Below, one piece after another: positions 11,531-21,005 of a DNA stretch of 64,000 nt; the first letter of the stretch is position 1; every line of letters begins with the position of its first letter. A program made the position numbers and the translations under genes. The DNA comes from Leishmania mexicana MHOM/GT/2001/U1103 (Eukaryota; Euglenozoa; Kinetoplastea; Trypanosomatida; Trypanosomatidae), in the NCBI RefSeq assembly GCF_000234665.1, contig NC_018329.1, forward strand, positions 1 to 64,000, written 5' to 3'. The notes beneath the pieces were generated by a model. It was not told the DNA's origin. It did no database searches and saw only the letters and a list, made by a program, of their open reading frames with translations.

Positions 11531-12091
11531 TTACACCCACTCCAGTTCTTCCGGTTTGATCGGACGGTCTAGCGGAATGACGCTACTTTTTCGCCGCTCC
11601 TTGTCACGCCGCAGGGCAAGCCGCATGTCCAGTGCGTCCTCGTCACTCCTGAACGGGCCTTTGGGGCCGTCGCCGCGGTAGTAATTGAGTACTGTCCGGT
11701 AGACAATGTAGCCCAGCCGATGGTACATGTCCTGTGCCACCTGGTTACTTTTGCGGACGAAGAGGTCCACAAAGTAGGCATCGTGCACGAGCTCGCTCAT
11801 CTGCGCCAATTCGACCATGAGGGTCTCGCCGAGGGCGACACGCCGAAACGTTGGCGCCACGGACACGGCGGACACGTGTCCGTGATAGTCCTCTCCTTGT
11901 CCCTCTGCTTTCCCGAGCGTGTAGGCCATGGGAATACCGGTGGTTGGGTGGACGCACATGCGCTGGTACTCCGGCCAGTGTGTGACATACTCGCCATAGA
12001 AGGACGTATTGTACGTCTCTGTGAGTTGATCCAAATTTACAAAATTAAACTGCAGCGTGTCGCATAGCGTCATGCGGCGGTACGTGGTCAT
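11531..12091 (-). CDS. NAA20: N-alpha-acetyltransferase 20, NatB catalytic subunit
   Basis: A 186-aa GNAT-family enzyme that acetylates N-terminal Met followed by an acidic or amide residue, co-translationally with the NAA25 auxiliary subunit. The match to eukaryotic NAA20 is strong from the first residue: MTTYRR, then FNFVNLDQLTETY, HWPEY (38-42), GKAEG (60-64), GHVSAVSVAP (71-80), FVDLFVRKSNQVAQDMY (107-123) and GYIVYRTVLNYY (127-138). I chose the ATG at 12091 because homology starts there; the open frame extends upstream to 12484 but overlaps the end of the next gene and is low-complexity. The acetyl-CoA loop reads RRVALG, with Ala in place of the usual first Gly of R/Q-x-x-G-x-G/A. Confidence 0.95.
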   Translation of the reverse strand: MTTYRRMTLCDTLQFNFVNLDQLTETYNTSFYGEYVTHWPEYQRMCVHPTTGIPMAYTLGKAEGQGEDYHGHVSAVSVAPTFRRVALGETLMVELAQMSELVHDAYFVDLFVRKSNQVAQDMYHRLGYIVYRTVLNYYRGDGPKGPFRSDEDALDMRLALRRDKERRKSSVIPLDRPIKPEELEWV

Positions 12092-12443
12092 CGTACACGG
12101 GAGGGGGAGCGCCCTGCAGCAACACCGTCCCGTTAGCTTTTCACCGTGGTCGTTCCTTTCGAAAACGCAGGCACGAGAGGCGAGACACAAATGGCAAGAA
12201 GGGAGATGAAGAGAGGGGCAAGGGTACAGCACGTGCCAACGTGGTGGCATACAGCCGCTCGATTCATAGAGTTGTGGTGGTGGGAGAGAGACGGACACCG
12301 CTCCGACCTCTCGCTTCGCTGGCCCTTCCCGCGCTTTAGCCCTGCAGATTGGGGCGTGCACGCGCTGCCGTGTTCTGTTCTTCGTTGGCGTTCTTAACCT
12401 CACGGATGCCAAAGTTTGTGGGAGTTGTGTCCTTCCGGGTCGC
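12092..12443. other. Intergenic: NAA20 leader
   Basis: About 350 bp. It contains a purine-rich (minus-strand pyrimidine) run at about 12170-12230 and a candidate AG acceptor at 12156-12157 for NAA20. No gene is seen. Confidence 0.55.
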
Positions 12444-14162
12444 TCAGTCCCCTGCCGCGTGCTTTGTGACGCGATGCTGCTCAAGTGCGCGGCGGTCGGT
12501 AAAGCACTTCACCGGCTGGCAGACGGTGCACACCAAGTTCGCTGCATCGTCGCCTGGAAGGGGAGATAAGTAGTGGAGGTGCTCTTCGTAAGCATCGCCG
12601 CTCTTGAAACGCAGTCCGCACACCTCGCAGTAACTGCTATCGCCGCCGTCCTGGATATCCAAGCCATCCAGAGCTTTCTCCAGGCGGTGACTTGCAGTCT
12701 CCACCACCTGCTCGTGCACACGCGCGTACAGCGTTGGCGCGGGTAGAGTCGCGTCACAGTGCCTCGCGAGCTGGTGCTGTCGCAGATCGGCGTCCGTCTC
12801 GAAGGTGCGAGCCGGCTGGCACTCGTTGCAGCGACATGCACAGGCCGCCTGCGTCTCGGCTGGTCGGCGTTGCTGAGCCTTTGCCCTCATCGCGGCGCCG
12901 TAGCCAGACAAGTAGCGCTCAAGCTTCTTGGCCTCTTTCGACGTGAGTGGGCGGCCAAGCATCAACGAGTCCAGGTGAGGCGGTAGCGGAGGTGCCTTCG
13001 GCGGCGCAAGAGCAGGAGAGGAGCACAACCGCCGCTCCGCCAAGCGCTGTGCTCGATACAGACGGATCCACGTAGAGCTGGGCAAGTACGGCATGAACGC
13101 CTGTGTGTGGTCCGCAGAAGGGTCGGAGGAGAAAGGCGCCATAGCAGCTGCTCCCACAACGCAGGCCACCAGCGTCGGATGGAGAAGCGGCAAAGGTTGC
13201 TGCGCAGAGCCGGCGGATCCGTTGACAGAGAAGTCGTCACCGCTCGAGAAGCACGGGCTTGTAGCGGTGGAGTCGCTGACTTCTGCCGTCGCGTCGGCGG
13301 CTTGGGGAGAATAGCCAAAGTTCGACTTTGCCACGCGCAACCATTCCACGCAGGTATAGCTGCAGGGTAATCCCTCATGGAGACGCGACTGGCGCTCCTG
13401 CTCCCACAGTGTCAATTCCGCGGAGAGGTCGCGCAGCACCTCGTGCAGCGCGTCTTGCGGGGCCACAAAGTAGTACTGCACCATGATACGAAACGGGAAG
13501 GCGGCGTGGCGCTGGTGACGGCGGTTTGTATACTCGGGAAAGTCGGCGGAGCGTATCGGCACAGCCGCGACGCATATGTAGCCGTTCCGCGCCGCGCATC
13601 CGAGCAAGTCCCACCGCTGCGCTTGATCATCGCAGAGAGTGACCACGATCTCCTGGGCAAAGTCCACTGTCGGTGTCCGCTTGTGCAGCTCGCTGGCGCT
13701 GCGGAAGAAGTGCGACAGCAGGGCGATATGTCGGTAGAGATCCTCGAATCCGATGTGGGGATTATTAAAGATGACAAGGTGAAAGGGGTGATCTCGCAGC
13801 GGGGCAGCGGCGGACGACAGCGACGTCGCGTTCACATCGCCGTAGTAGCCTACACGCACGCGCTGCTTCGCTGCAAAGTACGCGAGGAACCCCACCGCCT
13901 CCGGATACTTGCGCGACACCTCTGCCTCACTGTCAAAGGTGGTTGCCACCACCTCTACTACGATGCCGCGCCGCCGCTCGCTCGCTACCACCTCATTCTG
14001 CGTCGCACGGCGGACAACCGCGCTGCGGGACAGGCGTTTGACAAGCGCATAACTGAAGCTCAAATTTCCTTCACCAACGAGCAGAATGAACAGAGGATCT
14101 GGGAGCACATGTATTACTGAGCGCCTCTTGTGACTCCCGTCATCATGGCTGGCCTGTGGCAT
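12444..14162 (-). CDS. BMT5-like (DUF2431) putative rRNA methyltransferase with C-terminal zinc fingers
   Basis: A 572-aa protein. The N-terminal half matches the Rossmann-like BMT5/DUF2431 domain: ILLVGEGNLSFSYAL (26-40, the signature SAM-binding G-E-G-x-x-S-F loop), then a long variable segment and IFNNPHIG (131-138, the N-x-P-H-x-G motif). Yeast BMT5 methylates a uridine N3 in 25S rRNA. Here a rRNA substrate is inference. The C-terminal about 110 residues add zinc-finger-like elements: CNECQPARTF...HQLARH and CEVCGLRFKSGDAYEEHLHY, followed by CTVCQPVKCF...HRVTKH. The ATG at 14162 starts just before the conserved domain; the upstream 132 codons of open frame look non-coding. A likely splice acceptor is at 14384-14385. 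Confidence 0.8.
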   Translation of the reverse strand: MPQASHDDGSHKRRSVIHVLPDPLFILLVGEGNLSFSYALVKRLSRSAVVRRATQNEVVASERRRGIVVEVVATTFDSEAEVSRKYPEAVGFLAYFAAKQRVRVGYYGDVNATSLSSAAAPLRDHPFHLVIFNNPHIGFEDLYRHIALLSHFFRSASELHKRTPTVDFAQEIVVTLCDDQAQRWDLLGCAARNGYICVAAVPIRSADFPEYTNRRHQRHAAFPFRIMVQYYFVAPQDALHEVLRDLSAELTLWEQERQSRLHEGLPCSYTCVEWLRVAKSNFGYSPQAADATAEVSDSTATSPCFSSGDDFSVNGSAGSAQQPLPLLHPTLVACVVGAAAMAPFSSDPSADHTQAFMPYLPSSTWIRLYRAQRLAERRLCSSPALAPPKAPPLPPHLDSLMLGRPLTSKEAKKLERYLSGYGAAMRAKAQQRRPAETQAACACRCNECQPARTFETDADLRQHQLARHCDATLPAPTLYARVHEQVVETASHRLEKALDGLDIQDGGDSSYCEVCGLRFKSGDAYEEHLHYLSPLPGDDAANLVCTVCQPVKCFTDRRALEQHRVTKHAAGD

Positions 14163-14899
14163 GCGACGTAGTGAGGTTGCAAGGCAGCGCAGAGGTGAGC
14201 ACGAGCGGGTCGTCCGTCCACCTGAAGAGGACGCCGCACAAGAACAAAGTTCACAAAGACATGCATACGAGAATGTGAGACGATGTGCAGAAAGAGTGGT
14301 CGGATTGCGGCAATATCGTGGCTTCCTCATGAGCCGTGCCAGTGTAACAGCACAGCAAGCCAGCAGCGCCGCGAAACTGCGTCCTTTTGAGTTATGAGGA
14401 GAGAGAGAATCAGACAAACAAATGCAGAGCGCTTTGCACGGCGGTGCCTGTGCAGCAACTGCAGTACGTTGGTCCCTCTCCCTTAAGCATATCCTCACAC
14501 GAACAAGTCGACAGCATCGCCCTGTTGTGCCGCTTTCCAGGGACTCCGTCGCTGTCACTTTCTTTGTTGGAGGTACGTCTCTTTTTCGTTTTCAGTTGGA
14601 CGGATGACGGGAGGGAGAAGAAGAGACACACCAGAATATGCGTTGGTGCCCTGCCATCGACCCTTACGTGCCATTGCCGGCTTTCTCTCGGTGGGTCAGC
14701 CTCACACATGTAAAGAGAAATGACCGTCACACGACGAGGACGAGTCGGCCAGATAGCGTTGTGAGGGTGCCAAGATAATAAATAACAAGGAAAAAAATTG
14801 CAAAGCCAAAGGTATGAGACACAAGAGAAGAAGAACTCTGTGACATGGCAACACAAACGCTCCCGTTGCTCCTTTTCTGGGACACCTCATATATACATG
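14163..14899. other. Intergenic: BMT5-like leader and 3' flank of the coiled-coil gene
   Basis: About 740 bp with a purine-rich run near 14397-14411 and no supported gene. Confidence 0.55.
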
Positions 14900-17800
14900 T
14901 TACGTTTTTCCAAATTTGACCCTGTCGAAGTGGTAACTCGAGGGCTGCAGTGGACACTGGGGAAGGAAGACACCGTCGCCGCTGACTCCGCTGTTGGGCG
15001 CGTGCGCCGAGCTCTTCATCGGCGGCCGCATGTTCGCCATCGAGGAACCAGCAGGCGCTTGAAGATGCATGAGAGACAAGACAGACGCGTGCCTGGCGCG
15101 CTGTTCTGCGCGCATCTGGCGCCTCTCCTCCTCCAGTCTGTTGCGCCACTTGTTGTAGAGCACACCGACAAACGACACAAAGCCCTCGCCGTGGACGACG
15201 CGGTTCCGGAGAAGGTTTCGGGTGCGAATATTATTAGCGACGCGGTTCAAGAGCAAACGCACGTTGTGCTTGCAGTCCTGACGCGCTTTCTCACGTAGCT
15301 GCCGAACCGCAGCGCGGAGTGCCGCGTCCATGCCAGGGCCGCTGATCACCCGCGTGGCAATCGAAATGATGGGCACGATGTACTGACGCACAAAATCATC
15401 GAAGCTGCTTCCGCAGATGTACGCCGTTGCCTGCTTCACGTGCTCTCTCACACGCTCCTGCGCCTGTCGCCGGGCGACACCGAAGTCATACCGCAAGACC
15501 GTCGGCCGAAGTGATTCGATGTCCGGAGGAGGGGCGTGCCACCACAAAGGCGTGGGCGATACCATTGCTGTTGCGCTGAGACCTCCCACCCGCCCTCTGG
15601 GCTCCTGTGAGGTTCCGTGGTGGACGGCGCCGGGCAATTCCAGACCGAGAAGGTCGCGAGCCATCCAGTGCCAATCCAGGGGCGACGGCGGCAGTGGATG
15701 CAAGGCGCTACCAAGCATGCGTCGTCCATCACGCACAACCGGCTGACGCACACGCATCCCGTTGGCGTCGGCCCCTTCCCGCTTCTCCTCAGCATAGCCA
15801 TGTTGGTCACCGCTGCAGCTTGCGGCAGGTGCGCTCCATCGGCTCACAGTGCCAAAGGTGCCTTTCGGATATGGCCGGCATAGCTTCAGAATGTCTTCTT
15901 CGAAAAACTGATGTGCCTGGAGGCCAGCACCGTCCCCTGTTGCCTCTGTCAACCAAGGGCGGCGTGACGGGGTCGCACCGGCAGCCTGGGAGGTGGCACC
16001 GGGGCTGTGCTCTCTGCCGTAACCGCCACACAGCGCGTGGGACTGCGGCGTCTCTCGAAGCATCTCCAGTGCCGCCAAGCGCAACTCGTGAGCAAGCCAC
16101 TCCTCGTCCGTCGCCTTCTCAGAGAGGGGCCCAGGCTTGGCTGCATAGAAGTCACGAGGTTGTGCACCATAGTGCTTCTCTAGCAGGTATGCTGCTCGGG
16201 CAATAGCGGCCTCTTCTAGCGCCTGCTGCGCCGTAGCTTTCATCGTCAACATCGTCTCCTCCTCGGGCATGTTCTGGATATGCAGCTGCTGCTGCGCAAA
16301 TAGCATGCTCAACAGGCCAAGCGCCTCCTGCACCTCCTTCCCAAACGCGGTCGCATCAAGAGTGAGTTGCTGCATTTGTTGACGCAGCCAGCCTGCCTGT
16401 AGGGCAAGGCCTCCCGCACGCACGGTACGGCGTCGACCTGCCGCCTCTTTCGATCCAGCCCACGAGCCACTGGTCACGGTACCGCCAGCAACTTGTCCAC
16501 CCTCTTCTGTGAGGGGTAAAACAGGCGCAACGGCAGCATCTGCACCAGAAGCGGGCGGTTGAGGCTGTAGCACGTCGAGCGCCACGGTTGTGTTGCCAGT
16601 CGCGCTGCGGGCATACCCAGTAGATATCTGCGACGCAGACGGATGCAGCCAGGTCACTGACGTTCGCGCATGGAGTGCCGGTGAGGTTGAGTGCAACGGA
16701 CGGCTCGGCGACGCGGAAAGCCCAGCTCCACCGCCGCCGTCGCGTGCACTACCCATAGGGCAGCCGTCCACCTCGCCACCGTCCTTATCGCCCTGCCCGA
16801 TTGATGGGCGACTCTCTTGCACGAGATGCCGCAGCCGGACAGGTGCGGAGGACAAACTGGAGGATGCCCCGAGAGACAAGGCCTCAGTGTGTGCCTCGTT
16901 CACGATGGGAAGCGCGAGAGTGACGGTTTCGTGCTCGCCCGTGTGGGACGCGCTTTGGACCTGCTCACGCTGTTGTGCGTCATGATGCGTAGTGGCCGCT
17001 GCTCCCTGGTTAGCAGAGTGGGACTGGGCGGCCACTAGCCAGGCAACCCGCTCGCGCTCCCCTTCCATTTGCTGCCGAAACCACTGCACGTGCAGCAGCT
17101 CGCGCCGAAGGGCATTCGCACGGGAGAGCTCAGCGCATTGGAGCACAGCGCTTTTCAGCTGCGTCAGTGCCGCGGAGGAGGAGGAGGGAGCGGGCACTGC
17201 TGTGGTGGTTGCAGCGGCACGACCGCCTCCAGGCCCACGGGCTACGTCCCTCTTTGTCGACAGTGACGTCGACGCCGCTGTTGATGCATCGGGATGGTGT
17301 GAGACAACAGGAGCCGTGGTGGTAGCAGTCGTGAACGCAGTCTTTTTGGGTCGCGACCCGCGAGTCGACGAACGCGACTTGAGGACCTTCTTTCGCTCCT
17401 GCAGAGGCTCCCGTTGCTGCTCTGGGTTAGGGGCAGCATTCTGCAAAGACGTCACTGTCGTTGTTGGTGGCACCGCCATGGTAGCGCCCTCGAGCGTTAC
17501 CGTTAAGACGCGCTTCTGAGCGGCGGCTGAGGAAGAGACGAGCCTCGGAAGTGCCGGAGCTGTAACCACGGACAGGGTTTTCAGACATGGCCGCGTTTCG
17601 GCGATGTCTTCGTACCTTGCGTAGGACACAATAACGTCACTGTCCACGGACGGTCCCCACTGCGCCCCTCCAAAGCCGCCGGGCCCCCGAACCATCTGCT
17701 GCGCCAGCTGTGCGTCTCGGTCGAGCATCTCCATGGCGCAGCTGACTTCTGCCTCCAAACGTCGCTTCCACAGCTCGACTTCGGACTTTGCGTCGACAAT

Positions 17801-18715
17801 AGCCGCAGAAAGAGGGATGTTTTCTCGCAGCAGCTTGCGCCGGTAGGAGTCGTCTTCAATGTCCTGGTCCACGAGGTTCTCCTCCGTCACATCGGATGGC
17901 GGTGCTCTGTCCCATTCGTGAGGCGACTCACAGGGAGTAGCCGCCTCTTCGTCGAGGAACGCCTTGTGCGTGGGAGCTGCCCCAACAGCGCTTTCCTGGG
18001 CATTTAAGCGGCGTCGCAGCTGAGAGTTCTCCTGTTCCAATGACTTGTTCGCCTCAATCAGGAATCCGAAGTCTTTCTTGAGCACTGACGGCTCGTTCTC
18101 GCCGTGGAAGCCGCGGAGTTCGGCGCACTCTCGTTCGAGGTAGCGCAGCTGCAGTTTTGCTGTGCTGTTCTGGCTGTTCAGCTTTCGAATCTCGGTGTCC
18201 TTGAGGTGCAGCAGCTTCAGAACACCAGCGAGCTCCTTCTGCACCGCATCCAGGTTGAAGGAAAGGCACTGTACTCTTGCTGTTTTTTCCTGCAGTCCCT
18301 GACCGAGATTGTCAAGGCGGCTCTGCATTGCACACATTTCCCTCTTTTCTTGTGCCGTGTGTCGCGGTTTGCCGTACGCGTAGCGTTTCACAACCGCCTC
18401 TACCCTCTCCCAGGTATCCCAGTTGCCGAGCGCACCGTCGGCTGCATCGACGTTGGCGAAGAGCACATCATAAATGTCCTGCCGGTTGCTTTCATACATG
18501 GTGAAGTCCATCTGTCGCTTGCGACTGTCTATCTCCTCCCGTTGCCTCTGCAACTCCGCATAATCGGTGTACACCTGGTTCAGAAAGGCCTCACGCTGCT
18601 CGGCGCTGCTGCGGTGCGGCGTCATGAGCAACGGCAGCGTCGCAGCCGCGACTGCCGCCTCGACGCGGGCCAGGGCATCTCGTCCTGCGGCTTGCGAGGA
18701 CACCGAAACCTCCAT
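14900..18715 (-). CDS. Large coiled-coil protein, function unknown
   Basis: A 1271-aa hypothetical protein. The N-terminal third is highly charged and helical with extended coiled coil, roughly residues 50-80 (YAELQRQREEIDSRKRQ) and 125-240 (RLDNLGQGLQEK..., LRYLERECAELRG, SLEQENSQLRRRL). The middle (about 360-750) is low-complexity, rich in Ala, Ser, Thr and basic patches. A second helical portion (about 790-900) follows, and the C-terminal 150 residues are basic and helical (RNLLRNRVVHGEGFV, KWRNRLEEERRQMRAEQ). No catalytic motif is seen. The length and architecture suggest a cytoskeletal or flagellar structural protein, which is inference only. The first ATG is at 18715; the ten codons upstream begin with GTG and are not used. 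A splice acceptor is at 18766-18767. Confidence 0.85.
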   Translation of the reverse strand: MEVSVSSQAAGRDALARVEAAVAAATLPLLMTPHRSSAEQREAFLNQVYTDYAELQRQREEIDSRKRQMDFTMYESNRQDIYDVLFANVDAADGALGNWDTWERVEAVVKRYAYGKPRHTAQEKREMCAMQSRLDNLGQGLQEKTARVQCLSFNLDAVQKELAGVLKLLHLKDTEIRKLNSQNSTAKLQLRYLERECAELRGFHGENEPSVLKKDFGFLIEANKSLEQENSQLRRRLNAQESAVGAAPTHKAFLDEEAATPCESPHEWDRAPPSDVTEENLVDQDIEDDSYRRKLLRENIPLSAAIVDAKSEVELWKRRLEAEVSCAMEMLDRDAQLAQQMVRGPGGFGGAQWGPSVDSDVIVSYARYEDIAETRPCLKTLSVVTAPALPRLVSSSAAAQKRVLTVTLEGATMAVPPTTTVTSLQNAAPNPEQQREPLQERKKVLKSRSSTRGSRPKKTAFTTATTTAPVVSHHPDASTAASTSLSTKRDVARGPGGGRAAATTTAVPAPSSSSAALTQLKSAVLQCAELSRANALRRELLHVQWFRQQMEGERERVAWLVAAQSHSANQGAAATTHHDAQQREQVQSASHTGEHETVTLALPIVNEAHTEALSLGASSSLSSAPVRLRHLVQESRPSIGQGDKDGGEVDGCPMGSARDGGGGAGLSASPSRPLHSTSPALHARTSVTWLHPSASQISTGYARSATGNTTVALDVLQPQPPASGADAAVAPVLPLTEEGGQVAGGTVTSGSWAGSKEAAGRRRTVRAGGLALQAGWLRQQMQQLTLDATAFGKEVQEALGLLSMLFAQQQLHIQNMPEEETMLTMKATAQQALEEAAIARAAYLLEKHYGAQPRDFYAAKPGPLSEKATDEEWLAHELRLAALEMLRETPQSHALCGGYGREHSPGATSQAAGATPSRRPWLTEATGDGAGLQAHQFFEEDILKLCRPYPKGTFGTVSRWSAPAASCSGDQHGYAEEKREGADANGMRVRQPVVRDGRRMLGSALHPLPPSPLDWHWMARDLLGLELPGAVHHGTSQEPRGRVGGLSATAMVSPTPLWWHAPPPDIESLRPTVLRYDFGVARRQAQERVREHVKQATAYICGSSFDDFVRQYIVPIISIATRVISGPGMDAALRAAVRQLREKARQDCKHNVRLLLNRVANNIRTRNLLRNRVVHGEGFVSFVGVLYNKWRNRLEEERRQMRAEQRARHASVLSLMHLQAPAGSSMANMRPPMKSSAHAPNSGVSGDGVFLPQCPLQPSSYHFDRVKFGKT

Positions 18716-19441
18716 CTCGTTTTCTTTTTCGTATTCACAGAGCACCGATGAACCTTTCCGTTCACCTTGAGAGGAAGAAGACGTGCGTCAGTGCTGCGCT
18801 CGAAGCGTGAGAAGCTCAGCAGAGGGATGAGAGGGAGGGAAGCGGAGGGATGGCAGAAGAGAATGTGTCCGTGGTGCATAGGGGGAGAGGAGGAGTGGGA
18901 GAACATGGGCGGCGATGGCGACGGCGGCGCAGAGGCTTCCTCCCTCCCTCCTCCCCCACCCCTGCCATTTGCAAAGCAGAGCGGACAAAACCGAGAAAGA
19001 GGGGCGCTGCCGAGACTTACAAGCGCACTGGTCCCACCTATCCGAGACGGGAAAAGCACACGCCCTTAGCAGCCAAGAGCGACTCCTCAAACTGCCTGTT
19101 CACTGGAAGTGGCCACACTCCCCTCACGGGGTGAAGAAAGAATGTAGAGGAGCAGACAGAGTGTGCTGAGCAGACGGACAAACACCTGCACAGCAGGTTG
19201 TAAAAGCGGTAGGCTCGCTTTTGCCTCTTCCGTACACAAACACCCAAACAGAGCGAGAGCGTCTAAGCATCTATGAAGTCCCGAGCAGGAGGAGGGAGGT
19301 ATCTAAAACGAGAAGGAATCAACAGGAAGGGACGCCCAGAGATAAGCGCAGACACACTCACAACACCACAGAACGAGGGCCGAGCAGGAGCACTCACTGA
19401 GCGGCGCCGAAGTTTTGCAGAGTAGCCGAGAACAACGGCAC
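18716..19441. other. Intergenic: coiled-coil gene leader and CEP44-like 3' flank
   Basis: About 730 bp, with several purine-rich runs and no supported gene. Confidence 0.55.
18766..18782 (-). promoter_or_regulatory. Trans-splice acceptor for the 1271-aa gene
   Basis: On the minus strand a pyrimidine tract (CTTCTTCCTCTC) is followed by AAG, the AG being the complement of 18766-18767. This gives a leader of about 50 nt before the ATG at 18715 and excludes an upstream start. Confidence 0.55.
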
Positions 19442-19957
19442 TTAGGAGCGCTGCAGGGAGTTGAGCTCGCGCCTTCGCTTGTCCACCAGTGTCGCCGCGA
19501 CGGGTGGTGCAGGTAAAGCGGCGGCCGGCTCCCAGGCCGTCCTCGGCGGCCGAGATGCTATAGGAACGCGAGCCGGGCTTCTCTTGGTCGAGGGCTGCGG
19601 CGTGAGGGAGCGGAGAAGACGCAAAAGCGAATGGCACATTGCCACCTTTGCCGAGGCATACTTGCAGCGGCCGAATTGGGCACCCGAGATGCCATGCACC
19701 TCACCCGTCTCTGTGGCGAGGAGACGCACCGTTGCGGCACCAATATTTTTGTCACTGTGTTCCAGGATGAACCAGTCGTGTTTGCGAATCAGTGCCGCGG
19801 TGGCGGCGGGAAAGCGGTGGTAAAGAAACCGCAGAAAAAACGAGTAAGTGTGGGGATTGCCAGTCATGACGTCGCCCTCGCTCACCTGGTCCCAGTCGCG
19901 AAACCCGAGTTTTGACAGCTTCGCGTGCAAGAGAGAAAAGCTGGAAGCGAGCTCCAT
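19442..19957 (-). CDS. CEP44-domain-like protein
   Basis: A 171-aa protein. Its first about 120 residues follow the layout of the CEP44 (centrosomal/spindle protein) N-terminal domain: an initial helix with L-x-x-L-G-F, a GD/GNP turn followed by SFFLRFLYHRFPAATAALI, a K-x-D-x-x-F-I segment (KHDWFILEHSDK), then AATVRLLATETGEVHGISGAQFGRCKYASAKVAMCHSLL, matching the K-x-Q-F-x-x-x-G-F-A-x-x-K part. The C-terminal 50 residues are Pro/Ala/Arg-rich and disordered. In animals CEP44 acts at the centriole; here a basal-body role is inference. The start at 19957 lies just before the domain. A strong splice acceptor at 20045-20046 rules out the longer frame reaching 20161. Confidence 0.6.
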   Translation of the reverse strand: MELASSFSLLHAKLSKLGFRDWDQVSEGDVMTGNPHTYSFFLRFLYHRFPAATAALIRKHDWFILEHSDKNIGAATVRLLATETGEVHGISGAQFGRCKYASAKVAMCHSLLRLLRSLTPQPSTKRSPARVPIASRPPRTAWEPAAALPAPPVAATLVDKRRRELNSLQRS

Positions 19958-20546
19958 GAGTAGCGAGGGGGTCGAGGGATGAGCCTCACCAGCACTTGAC
20001 AGAGATAGGGGTTTCTTTTTTCTCTTCGCTCCTGTCAAGGTGCACTTGCCACAAAAAAAAGAAGAGGAGAAGTGTAACGAAGAGCATAGTAGGTCGTTGC
20101 AGGAAGAGGGGAGCCTGATGAAGGCAAGCCGGCGGTTGTCGCAGAGAGACAGCGAATCCAATACTGCGCATCACGCGAAAACATACGTGTGCTCTTCGGC
20201 ACAGCGTCAGATCAAACGGTTGTAAGCGACGCACATAAGAGAATTTGCGCGCCGCTACGAGACTGGTGGCCTTCACAGCATCCGAAAATCAATGGTGTCA
20301 AAGAGTCCACCCGGGCATCCATACCGCAAACAGTTACAACAGAGGGGGTCAGGAAGTGCGGCGTTGCATCGCAGCTGTGTTTTCGTGTTCTGTACGTGAC
20401 AAACCGGCCCCGATGTCGGGAGGCAACAAGAAGCACAAAGCAAGTGAATTATTTTTCCTGAATCTAGAGGTAACTCCGACGGTAGTGTGCGGCAGGCCAA
20501 GAGGTACGATCACGTCCCGCCCTCCGCGGGTGTAGCACCCGTCGCC
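19958..20546. other. Intergenic: CEP44-like leader and SFT2-like 3' flank
   Basis: About 590 bp; no gene seen besides the splice signal at 20045-20072. Confidence 0.55.
20045..20072 (-). promoter_or_regulatory. Trans-splice acceptor for the CEP44-like gene
   Basis: The minus strand shows a long pyrimidine tract ending in a run of eight T, then GTGGCAAG with AG at 20046-20045. The leader would be about 87 nt. Confidence 0.6.
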
Positions 20547-21005
20547 TTAACGGCGCAGAATGATGTTTACAAGTGTCTCGCGGCCGTAGGGGACGTAAGA
20601 CAGGGAGTACCACACCAAGGCGGAGTACTGCAGGACACCGCACAGGAAACACAGCAAGACTGACTTGAAGATGACAGCTACAAAGAAGGCGAAAAGCATA
20701 GAGCCAATGTAGAGCACTGTGGCATTGAAGCGGTACTCGTCGAACATGTACGCAAGCTGCGCTGAGGGACCCATGAGGACGATGGTGCTTAGCATGGAGA
20801 GAAAGCTACCAAGGGAGGATAGCATGCTGTACTTCCAGTAGGACCTCATCCCGAGAGCAAACCAGCTCATCAGCGTCGAAAAGACGGCTAGCGACATGAG
20901 AACACAGAAGCCTTCAACCCGCTGCGTCCACGTGAGGTCCTTGAAAAACTGGTCATTGTCATTCAACGGCGCAGTCGCTGCCTCGTTGATCTCCACCGCA
21001 GACAT
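20547..21005 (-). CDS. SFT2-like vesicle transport membrane protein
   Basis: A 152-aa polytopic protein of the Got1/Sft2 family, small Golgi proteins involved in vesicle fusion on endosome-to-Golgi or ER-to-Golgi routes. A short acidic cytosolic N-terminus is followed by four predicted hydrophobic helices at about 28-50, 58-80, 92-113 and 115-135. The family-typical segment MLSSLGSFLSMLSTIVLMGP covers helix 2, and helix 4 with its flank reads VLQYSALVWYSLSYVPYGR. The length fits the family. Neighbours are unrelated. The ATG at 21005 is the only reasonable start; a candidate splice AG is at 21064-21065. Confidence 0.75.
   Translation of the reverse strand: MSAVEINEAATAPLNDNDQFFKDLTWTQRVEGFCVLMSLAVFSTLMSWFALGMRSYWKYSMLSSLGSFLSMLSTIVLMGPSAQLAYMFDEYRFNATVLYIGSMLFAFFVAVIFKSVLLCFLCGVLQYSALVWYSLSYVPYGRETLVNIILRR

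Noticed and set aside
13377..14120. 247-codon plus-strand frame
   Set aside because: Antisense shadow of the BMT5-like gene, whose motifs are intact on the other strand.
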